Shown here in pieces: positions 1 through 6,005 of a stretch of 11,964 bases of DNA. Every line of letters begins with the position of its first letter. Position 1 is the stretch's first letter. Origin of the DNA: Bacteroidales bacterium (lineage in GTDB: Bacteria; Bacteroidota; Bacteroidia; Bacteroidales; UBA4417); NCBI GenBank assembly GCA_025350385.1, contig JANXXZ010000358.1:1-11964 (forward strand). Reading direction: 5' to 3'. The notes under the pieces were generated by a model. The model did not search any database and had not been told where the DNA came from. It worked only from the letters and a program-made list of their open reading frames with translations. The position numbers and the translations under genes are program-made.

Positions 1-2
1 CG

Positions 3-119
3 ATCCTATCGGCAGTTTATACCATTACTGCACTAATCCTTTTGATTCTCCTGGTATTTCTCGGAACCAAAGGAGTAAACACAGATCCCGTTTTATGGAA
101 TATCACGAAAAAGCAATGA
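3..119 (+). CDS. C-terminal end of a membrane protein, probably a transporter (5' end outside window)
   Basis: An open frame enters from the left edge (first whole codon at base 3) and ends at a TGA at 117-119, giving 38 residues. The first ~24 residues are almost entirely hydrophobic (alternating I, L, V, A, T and F, ending in LVFLGTKG). This is a transmembrane helix, followed by a short polar tail ending in ITKKQ. A last helix plus a short charged cytoplasmic tail is usual for polytopic permeases such as MFS carriers, but too little remains to name a family. It is the only plus-strand gene in the window and converges on the M23 peptidase gene. A GC-rich hairpin with a T-run lies 18 bases after the stop, which supports this being a real gene end. 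Family assignment is a guess; the coding call is fairly firm. Confidence 0.6.
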   Translation: MLSAVYTITALILLILLVFLGTKGVNTDPVLWNITKKQ

Positions 120-136
120 CAGGCCTGGTATTAATA

Positions 137-160
137 GCGCCGGGGGCGCCTGCATTTTTT
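137..160 (+). terminator. Intrinsic terminator after the partial membrane-protein gene
   Basis: A five-base GC stem, GCGCC (137-141) pairing with GGCGC (145-149) around a GGG loop, is followed by CTGCA and six Ts (155-160). It starts 18 bases after the stop codon at 117-119. The stem is short and the T-run begins five bases after it, so efficiency is uncertain, but position and orientation fit. Confidence 0.5.
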
Positions 161-285
161 ATCATATTCTGAGCCGGGGGATTAGTAAGATAAATTCCTA
201 CTGTGGCAAAAAATATCAACACTATTATTAAGCACTAGTCTGAAGTGCAATCGATCGTCCCCATAAAAATTATTAAGTCCTATTT

Positions 286-324
286 CCTTCTCCTTTAAGG
301 AGAAGGTGCCGAAGGCGGATGAGG
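286..324 (+). repeat. Hairpin-plus-tail intergenic repeat, copy 1
   Basis: CCTTCTCCTT (286-295) and AAGGAGAAGG (297-306) are perfect 10-base inverted arms around a single T. They are followed by the tail TGCCGAAGGCGGATGAGG (307-324). Read on the minus strand, the element at 373-411 has the same plan and an alignable tail, so the two look like members of one family. Near-perfect hairpins with such tails are familiar as dispersed intergenic elements in Bacteroidota genomes. Dispersal in this genome cannot be shown from one window. Confidence 0.6.
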
Positions 325-372
325 AAAAAAGTGGGATAAGAGGATGATTTAGGTCATGATTACTGAAGCCAA

Positions 373-411
373 CAAATCCTCCGGCCTGCCGCCACCCCTT
401 TGAAAAGGGGG
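373..411 (-). repeat. Hairpin-plus-tail intergenic repeat, copy 2 (inverted)
   Basis: CCCCTTT (395-401) and AAAGGGG (404-410) form a 7-base stem with a two-base loop. On the minus strand the hairpin is followed by TGGCGGCAGGCCGGAGGATT. This tail aligns to that of copy 1 with two one-base gaps and shares the GGC and GGA blocks. The stem sequence itself differs from copy 1, as in families where the stem drifts under compensatory change. Confidence 0.55.
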
Positions 412-468
412 ACTCGAAAATCTGGAGTAAGGAGTCTGATAGTAGAACCGGTCACTTACGTTAATTCT

Positions 469-500
469 CAAATCTTCAAATCTTCACATCTTCACATTTA
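469..500. repeat. Four-unit, 8-base tandem repeat (CAAATCTT type)
   Basis: The units are CAAATCTT (469-476), CAAATCTT (477-484), CACATCTT (485-492) and a degenerate CACATTTA (493-500). The period is exact with drift toward one end. On the other strand it reads as repeated AAGATTTG/AAGATGTG. It is non-coding. Short tracts of this type occur near other simple repeats in Bacteroidota intergenic DNA. Confidence 0.6.
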
Positions 501-534
501 CACTATCTGAAACCCGCGATACAAAATCCCCTTG

Positions 535-607
535 TCGCCCGGTCGCCCCAAGCCCAGTCGTCCCTCGCCCATTCGCTCCTCGCTCCTCGCTCCTCTCCCC
601 TCGCTCC
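535..607. repeat. Degenerate 7-base tandem repeat (TCGCTCC) next to a stop codon
   Basis: Units from 573: TCGCTCC, TCGCTCC, TCGCTCC, TCTCCCC, TCGCTCC, ending at 607, one base before the TGA (609-611) of the M23 gene. Degenerate units extend left: TCGTCCC (558-564), TCGCCCA (565-571) and, more loosely, TCGCCCG and TCGCCCC at 535-549. On the peptidase mRNA strand this is a purine-rich GGAGCGA series directly after the stop codon. It is much more GC-rich and strand-skewed than its surroundings. Confidence 0.65.
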
Positions 608-608
608 A

Positions 609-2336
609 TCACTTTCTCACAATCTTAGTCGAATAAGATGACTGGTTGCCCTTCTGATCCTCCAGCACAATTTTTAAACTGTTAACGCCCTGTTTCAGCA
701 TTTCATCATAGGTATAGGTCATCAGCCTGTTCTTCGGGTCCCAGGAAACTAAAGCCCATTCGCCGTTCATCTCTGCATGGTATTTAGCTATTCCCGATAA
801 ATTATCCCCGACAATAAAACGGATGCTTTTTTTAAATCTGGACTTATCAGCAACCTGCCTGATAACAGGCGGTACCGAGTCGACTACAATGGTGTAGGTA
901 CCAAAGAGGTTGGTTTCGGTGGTCACAAACCCGTTATCATACCCTCCGTCGGCCGACGACATCCTGCCGTTAGGTTCAATGCGGGCTATGAGCGCTTTGG
1001 ACTGGTATTTCACGGGTAGTGCATCCGCGTTAATTGATACTTTGATCCGTTTTTGCAAAGGCACTTCCGGTTGGTGAAGCGAATGGAGATTTGAAAAGGT
1101 TCCTTTTAGCTTCGGGTCTTTTGAATACATAAACCAGATACTGTCATAAAGGCTTCCTTCCGGGATTTGCAGGCTGATTTCCGGGGTTATAAAGTTATTG
1201 GATTTATCATTAGGGAACAGCAGCAGGGTATCGGCAAAAACAGGGGCAGGAGTTTCCACCCGGTTTACAGGCGGACTGCTCAGCACGTTAAACCGTAAAA
1301 CACATTGTTTGCCCGAAAAATCGCCTACGCTCATTACCACCTCGTGAAGTTTACCATCAGTGAAAGTAGCCACTCCCCTGTTCGTCCCTGTGTGGTGAAG
1401 ACTCATTTCATTACCGGGTAATTTCCTGGATTGTATGATCCGGCTTCCTGTAAGGTAGTTATCGGTATAATCCATACTCGCATTCACAAAGCGCGATTCA
1501 TCAAAAGCAAAACTATCGACCTGCATTGAAAAGAGTGGCACTTTGTCCACATACATCTTTACATTGTACCATCCGTCGCGGTCGGTCCTGCTGTACAGGT
1601 AATCAAAAGCCTGTATCCCAAAACCAAGACTTCCCCAAACCCTCAGCGTATCAGGCAGCAAGAGGTGATACTCTCCTTCCGGATCCTTTTTTACACAAAA
1701 TTTCTTTGCTTCGTTTGAATTTCCAACATAGCTCTGTCCTCCTACAGGGTATATTTTAATGAAGTCAACATAGGGCGGATAATTATCCCTGCATTTGATA
1801 CCGAATAACAATGGGTTGATGATACGTTCTGTTTTAGTATCGCGGATTTCAAAATGAAGGTGCGCCCCGAACGAACCACCTGAATTGCCGGCATACCCGA
1901 TCACTTCACCCTTTTTAACCCAAAGTGTATCACCATCGTTGGCCGGGAATAAATCCACATCGAACGACTTCAACAAATACTGCTTTTTATGAGCGAATGC
2001 TGCCACAACATCATTATATCCGTTCATGTGTCCATATACCGTAGTGAATCCATTGGGATGATCAATGTAAAGCGCGTTACCAAAACCAAAAGGGGAAATT
2101 TTAATCCGCGAAACCCAGCCATCGGCAGCCGCATGAACAGGAAGTCCAATCTTTTTCTGGACGTTGAAATCGGTTCCCGAATGGAAGTGGTTGGGGCGTA
2201 TTTCGCCAAACGACCCGGTAACCAATAAATCAATCGCTAAAGGAGAACTGAAATAATCAGTCGGGATCGGGTTCTGCCCGAATAATACTGCTGAAACCGA
2301 AAAGCAAAAAGCTGTAAAGAAATCTGTTTTTTTCAT
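609..2336 (-). CDS. Exported M23 family (LytM-like) zinc metallopeptidase
   Basis: This 575-residue protein begins with a signal peptide (MKKTDFFTAFCFSVSAVLFG, cut probably before QNPIP), so it acts in the periplasm or outside. The M23 domain spans about residues 40-180. All expected zinc and catalytic residues are present: HSGTD (H52, D56), the H of YGH (H103) and HLHFE (H159, H161). M23 enzymes cut peptide cross-links in peptidoglycan, although some Bacteroidota members may cut other proteins. The remaining ~390 residues are beta-rich with no motif I can name; the last ~90, beginning near DSVPPV, look like an Ig-like fold. I chose the ATG at 2334-2336 because the signal peptide starts there and a promoter match lies just upstream. 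The frame extends to a TTG at 2411, which would place a hydrophobic, unlikely leader in front. It lies 131 bases beyond the MFS gene and is probably separately transcribed. Confidence 0.9.
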   Translation of the reverse strand: MKKTDFFTAFCFSVSAVLFGQNPIPTDYFSSPLAIDLLVTGSFGEIRPNHFHSGTDFNVQKKIGLPVHAAADGWVSRIKISPFGFGNALYIDHPNGFTTVYGHMNGYNDVVAAFAHKKQYLLKSFDVDLFPANDGDTLWVKKGEVIGYAGNSGGSFGAHLHFEIRDTKTERIINPLLFGIKCRDNYPPYVDFIKIYPVGGQSYVGNSNEAKKFCVKKDPEGEYHLLLPDTLRVWGSLGFGIQAFDYLYSRTDRDGWYNVKMYVDKVPLFSMQVDSFAFDESRFVNASMDYTDNYLTGSRIIQSRKLPGNEMSLHHTGTNRGVATFTDGKLHEVVMSVGDFSGKQCVLRFNVLSSPPVNRVETPAPVFADTLLLFPNDKSNNFITPEISLQIPEGSLYDSIWFMYSKDPKLKGTFSNLHSLHQPEVPLQKRIKVSINADALPVKYQSKALIARIEPNGRMSSADGGYDNGFVTTETNLFGTYTIVVDSVPPVIRQVADKSRFKKSIRFIVGDNLSGIAKYHAEMNGEWALVSWDPKNRLMTYTYDEMLKQGVNSLKIVLEDQKGNQSSYSTKIVRK

Positions 2337-2341
2337 CCTTA

Positions 2342-2372
2342 CAAACGTACTACCTGGCATTGACTTAACCAA
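2342..2372 (-). promoter_or_regulatory. Bacteroidota-type promoter for the M23 peptidase
   Basis: On the minus strand TTGG (2372-2369) is followed after 19 bases by TACGTTTG (2349-2342). This matches the phylum's primary sigma consensus TTG/TTTG, 17-23 bases, TAnnTTTG. Transcription would start roughly at 2337-2339, directly before the ATG at 2336, so the mRNA would have almost no leader. The match also argues against the longer TTG start at 2411, which lies upstream of it. Confidence 0.6.
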
Positions 2373-2467
2373 CATAAAAATGATCTGCTGCATCTGTTTA
2401 TGAACAGACAAAGCCGGGGAAGGTTAAAACCAATGAATTACGAAAAAATAAATTCTGGCTGAGTATC

Positions 2468-3655
2468 TTATGATACCTGATTAAGCTTCGGAGGAATTGT
2501 TTTAACAAACATGAGATAAACAGCAGAAACACCGACACCAACCCCTGAAATCATGAACATTCCCCGGGGACCTATTGTAAACCATAACAAACCTCCCAGG
2601 CTGCTCGCCAGCATGGTGAAAATACTGGCAAAACTGGTATAAAACCCAATAGCTGTGGCTGTTTCGCTTTTATCTGCCACATTGCTAATTAGAGCCTTCG
2701 AAATTCCTTCGGTGGAGGCAGCGTAGAGAGCATAGAATGCAAATAAGACTGCGAATTGCCAGATAGCAAATGCAAAGCCCATAAACATATACACACTTGC
2801 AAAAACAAGAAGGCCTGCTATCAGCATCCTGTGCAGGCCGATCCTGTCGGCCAGCATCCCGATTGGCAATGCAAGCAAGGCATATACGAGGTTGTAGAAT
2901 ATATAGACCCCGATCATTGCTGAATCCGATAGACCCCGATTCTTTATAGCCAGTAACAGGAAAGCATCAGAACTGTTAAATAGTGTGAAAGCCAGCAATC
3001 CGGCAACCAGCAGCTTGAAATACTTCGATGATCGTTTCCAGTATGAAAAAAAGGAAAAGAATCCCGGTGATTTTCGAGCCAACTGTTTGACCGGTTTCTC
3101 TTTTAGCAGAAAAGTAAGCATAACAGCAATAATTCCGGGTATAACAGCAATCACAAATAACCAGCGGTACTGTCCCGGGTAAAGATGCAGGTAAAGAAGC
3201 GCTCCCAAGGGGCCAATCGCTGCACCGACAGTATCCATCGCACGGTGAAAGCCAAACACCTTACCTTTATGCTCAGGGGTAGTTTCATCGCTGAGCATGG
3301 CATCGCGGGCACCGGTGCGGATTCCTTTACCAAGGCGGTCGGTTGTGCGGGCAAGGAATATCCATGCGGGATAGATAAATGCCGCCATCATGGGTTTTGA
3401 CAGAGCTGAAAGAATATATCCCCAGCGAACAAAGGGAACCCTACGCGATACCTTATCGGAAAAGTTACCGAAATATCCTTTACTTAGCCCCGCGGTTGCT
3501 TCGGCTACACCTTCAAGTATCCCGATCAGCAACACCGAAAAACCAATTGAGCGGAGGTAAACCGGCATGATCGGGTAAAGCATCTCACTGGCAATGTCAG
3601 TAAACAGGCTGACAAATGAAACGAGCAGAATAGTCCGGGTCAGGATTGATCGCAT
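2468..3655 (-). CDS. MFS transporter, 12-helix type
   Basis: The product has 395 residues, the normal size for a 12-helix major facilitator carrier, with hydrophobic segments along its length and a longer polar centre near residues 185-212. MFS motif A appears as GNFSDKVSRR (63-72) between helices 2 and 3, and its echo in the second half as GMLADRIGLHRM (266-277). The block RTTDRLGKGIRTGARDAMLS (103-122), followed by EHKGKVFGFHRAMDTVGAAIGP, marks a bacterial MFS subfamily usually annotated only as 'MFS transporter'. It includes drug-efflux-like members, and the substrate is unknown. It acts in the inner membrane. It starts 57 bases after the tex stop on the same strand, so it could share that transcript, though a -7 promoter match lies in the gap. 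The ATG at 3653-3655 directly precedes the first helix; I see no strong ribosome binding site. Confidence 0.9.
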   Translation of the reverse strand: MRSILTRTILLVSFVSLFTDIASEMLYPIMPVYLRSIGFSVLLIGILEGVAEATAGLSKGYFGNFSDKVSRRVPFVRWGYILSALSKPMMAAFIYPAWIFLARTTDRLGKGIRTGARDAMLSDETTPEHKGKVFGFHRAMDTVGAAIGPLGALLYLHLYPGQYRWLFVIAVIPGIIAVMLTFLLKEKPVKQLARKSPGFFSFFSYWKRSSKYFKLLVAGLLAFTLFNSSDAFLLLAIKNRGLSDSAMIGVYIFYNLVYALLALPIGMLADRIGLHRMLIAGLLVFASVYMFMGFAFAIWQFAVLFAFYALYAASTEGISKALISNVADKSETATAIGFYTSFASIFTMLASSLGGLLWFTIGPRGMFMISGVGVGVSAVYLMFVKTIPPKLNQVS

Positions 3656-3684
3656 GAATTTGAAATTTGAATATGATCAATGTG

Positions 3685-3692
3685 CAAATTTA
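3685..3692 (-). promoter_or_regulatory. Possible -7 element upstream of the MFS gene
   Basis: TAAATTTG on the minus strand fits the Bacteroidota -7 consensus TAnnTTTG and ends 29 bases before the ATG at 3655. No TTG lies at the expected 17-23 base spacing; the nearest TTTG is only 8 bases upstream. This is a half match, and read-through from tex is the alternative. Confidence 0.3.
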
Positions 3693-3712
3693 TCTAGTTC
3701 CAAAATAATTAA

Positions 3713-5872
3713 TCACCCTTTCTCCCTCACATCCTGACTATTCAGTCCCTTCATCGACAGCTGTATGCGTTTACGGTCCTTGTCCACCTCCAAAACCTTT
3801 ACCATCACTTTCTGGTTCAATTTAACGAACTGGTTAGGGTCTTTGACGAAACGGTCAGCAATCTGGCTTACATGCACCAGTCCGTCCTGATGGACGCCGA
3901 TATCAACGAATGCCCCGAAATTGGTGATATTCGTAATAATGCCCGGGAGAGTCATTCCCGGACGCACATCATCCATCGAGTTCACATTTTTATCGAACTC
4001 GAAAAAGTCAAACTTTTCACGCGGATCAAGCCCGGGTTTGGCCAGTTCCTGCATGATATCAGTAAGTGTCGGCAAACCGACGGTCGGGGTTATGAATTCA
4101 CTCAGGTTCAGCTGTTTCCTCAGCTCTTCACTTTTCATCAGCTCAGAAACAGAACAGCCGAGTTTCTGAGCCATGCGGAATACAACAGGGTAACTTTCGG
4201 GATGGACGGCACTTCGGTCCAGCGGGTTTTCCGATTCCCTGATGCGAAGGAAACCAGCCGACTGCTCAAAGGCTTTATCACCCAGACGCGGAACCTTTTT
4301 AAGCTCTTCACGTGATTCAAATTTGCCTTTTTTATTCCTGTATTCCACAATCTTCGCGGCAAGTACAGGACCCACACCCGAAACATAGGTAAGTAAATTC
4401 TTACTTGCGGTATTCAACTCCACTCCTACCTTGTTCACGCAGCTCACTACTATATCTTCCAGTCCTTTTTGAAGCAATGGCTGGTTTACGTCATGCTGGT
4501 ATTGTCCGACCCCGATGGACTTCGGGTCAATTTTCACAAGTTCTGACAAGGGGTCCATCAACCTCCGGCCGATGGATACAGCCCCGCGGACGGTAACATC
4601 ATAATCGGGGAATTCCTCCCGGGCCACATCGCTGGCCGAATAAACCGAAGCACCGCTTTCGTTGACCATTAAGGCCAGTACATTAGTGTCGAATGGGATT
4701 TTTTTGATAAAATTCTCTGTTTCGCGCCCTGCTGTTCCGTTGCCAATGGCAATAGCTTCAATCTTGTATGCCTTCACCAGTGTCTGGATTTTGGCGGAAG
4801 CCAGTTTCACTTCATTTTGAGGAGGATGCGGGTAAATAGTTTCATTGTGAATCAGTTGACCCTGCCTGTCGAGGATGGCCAGTTTACAACCGCTACGGAA
4901 CCCGGGATCAAGCGCCAATACTGTTTTCTGACCAAGCGGAGGTGCAAGCAGCAACTGCCTGAGGTTTTCAGCAAAAACACGAATTGCTTCAAGGTCAGCG
5001 CGCTCCTTCGCAATCTGTCGGAATTCAGTTTCCATCGAAGGCTGCAAAAGCCTTTTATACGAATCCTTTATGGCTTCCTTTACCTGGAGAGCGCTTTCAT
5101 TTGAAGCCTTCACGAATAAGCGGTTCAGCGACTCCAGTGCGTCTTCTGTTTCAGGTTCAATCCCTAATTTTAGATAACCCTCGTTCTCGCCCCTGAGCAT
5201 GGCAAGCAGCCGGTGCGAGGGAGCTTTCATGAGTGGCTCGCTCCAGTCGAAGTAAGCCTCATACTTGATTCCTTCCAGTTCTTTTCCTTTCACGGGCCGT
5301 GAAGTAATTGCAGAGCTGCGGTTGAACAGGTTACGGATACGCTCGCGGCTGCTCTTATTTTCATTCACCCACTCGGCGATGATATCACGGGCTCCGGCAA
5401 GGGCTTCTTCCGGTGAATTAACATCCTTTTCAGGATTTACAAAAGCACGTGCTCTTTCATAAGGATCTATGGCCTGCTGCGACATCACTATTTTTGCCAG
5501 CGGTTCCAGCCCTTTTTCCCGGGCAATGATGGCGCGTGTGCGGCGCTTGGGACGGAATGGCAGGTAAATATCTTCCAGTTCACTCAGGGTGGTTGCCTCA
5601 TGGAGCAGCTTTTCAAGCTCAGTAGTCATCTTCTCCTGTTCCATAATGGACGCAATGATTGCCTCCCGCCGCTTTTCCAGCTCAAGCATCCGTTCATACC
5701 TGTCGCGGATAGAAGCTATCTGCACTTCATCAAGACTGCCGGTCATTTCTTTTCGGTAACGGGCAATGAAAGGAACCGTGGCGCCTTCCCGGAGCAGCGA
5801 AACTGTATTCTGAACCTGGAACTCGCGGACACCAAGTTCGTTGGCAATAATTGAAATAAACTTCTGATCCAT
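3713..5872 (-). CDS. tex: Tex family RNA-binding protein (S1 domain, transcription accessory protein)
   Basis: A full-length Tex protein of 719 residues, in the usual range for the family. In order: a helical N-terminal region with the family block ATVPFIARYRKEMTGSLDE (31-49); a YqgF/RNase H-like domain from about 315 with DPGFRSG at 322-328; helix-hairpin-helix segments around GVGPVLAAKIVEYR (499-512) and the following PRLGDKAFEQSAGFLRI; and a C-terminal S1 RNA-binding domain (about 639-710, GIITNITNFGAFVDIGV). Tex proteins bind nucleic acid in the cytoplasm and affect transcription and stress-related expression; the exact role varies by species. I chose the ATG at 5870-5872 because family members start with a short leader before IANELG. 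The open frame runs on to a TTG at 5926 that overlaps a promoter-like element. It ends 57 bases before the MFS gene. Confidence 0.96.
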   Translation of the reverse strand: MDQKFISIIANELGVREFQVQNTVSLLREGATVPFIARYRKEMTGSLDEVQIASIRDRYERMLELEKRREAIIASIMEQEKMTTELEKLLHEATTLSELEDIYLPFRPKRRTRAIIAREKGLEPLAKIVMSQQAIDPYERARAFVNPEKDVNSPEEALAGARDIIAEWVNENKSSRERIRNLFNRSSAITSRPVKGKELEGIKYEAYFDWSEPLMKAPSHRLLAMLRGENEGYLKLGIEPETEDALESLNRLFVKASNESALQVKEAIKDSYKRLLQPSMETEFRQIAKERADLEAIRVFAENLRQLLLAPPLGQKTVLALDPGFRSGCKLAILDRQGQLIHNETIYPHPPQNEVKLASAKIQTLVKAYKIEAIAIGNGTAGRETENFIKKIPFDTNVLALMVNESGASVYSASDVAREEFPDYDVTVRGAVSIGRRLMDPLSELVKIDPKSIGVGQYQHDVNQPLLQKGLEDIVVSCVNKVGVELNTASKNLLTYVSGVGPVLAAKIVEYRNKKGKFESREELKKVPRLGDKAFEQSAGFLRIRESENPLDRSAVHPESYPVVFRMAQKLGCSVSELMKSEELRKQLNLSEFITPTVGLPTLTDIMQELAKPGLDPREKFDFFEFDKNVNSMDDVRPGMTLPGIITNITNFGAFVDIGVHQDGLVHVSQIADRFVKDPNQFVKLNQKVMVKVLEVDKDRKRIQLSMKGLNSQDVREKG

Positions 5873-5923
5873 AATTGGTTTATACGCTGTTGCAATGAAA
5901 AAGGAAAGTCGGATGTCAGGACA

Positions 5924-5931
5924 CAAAAATA
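5924..5931 (-). promoter_or_regulatory. Likely -7 promoter element for tex
   Basis: TATTTTTG on the minus strand matches TAnnTTTG exactly and would start transcription near 5919, leaving a leader of about 45 bases before the ATG at 5872. No TTG is visible at the -33 spacing, so it is only a half match. It lies in the 133-base gap between the upstream gene's stop and tex. Confidence 0.4.
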
Positions 5932-6005
5932 CGGTTGATTTACTGCGTGGAGAAGGAAAGAATGATTTTAGGATAACCCTGAATATGAATTGAATTCCGT
6001 CTCAT

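Larger units (their letters stand above)
120..608. other. Gene-free intergenic region built of repeats
   Basis: These 489 bases lie between two convergent genes and hold no plausible open frame with a start. After the terminator, 161-280 shows nothing I can identify. From 286 to 607 the DNA is a series of distinct repeat blocks: a hairpin element, a second hairpin element in opposite orientation, an 8-base-period tract and a 7-base-period tract. Convergent gene ends are tolerant sites for such repeats because no promoter is disrupted. Confidence 0.7.

Noticed and set aside
535..607. CRISPR-like array
   Set aside because: The units are 7 bases, contiguous and degenerate, with no spacers and no cas genes nearby.
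2337..2411. Upstream extension of the M23 gene to a TTG at 2411 (25 extra residues)
   Set aside because: It starts with TTG, places a second hydrophobic stretch before a good signal peptide, and runs across the promoter match at 2342-2372.
2463..2476. GTATC/GATAC hairpin at the MFS stop codon as a terminator
   Set aside because: The stem is five weak pairs, overlaps the stop codon, and no T-run directly follows it on the minus strand.
3872..4315. 147-codon open frame on the plus strand
   Set aside because: It lies entirely inside tex on the opposite strand, has no recognisable domain, and reads as a codon-bias shadow.
5873..5926. Upstream extension of tex to a TTG at 5926 (18 extra residues)
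   Set aside because: The start would overlap the TATTTTTG element, and the extension has no resemblance to Tex N-termini; the ATG at 5872 fits the family.
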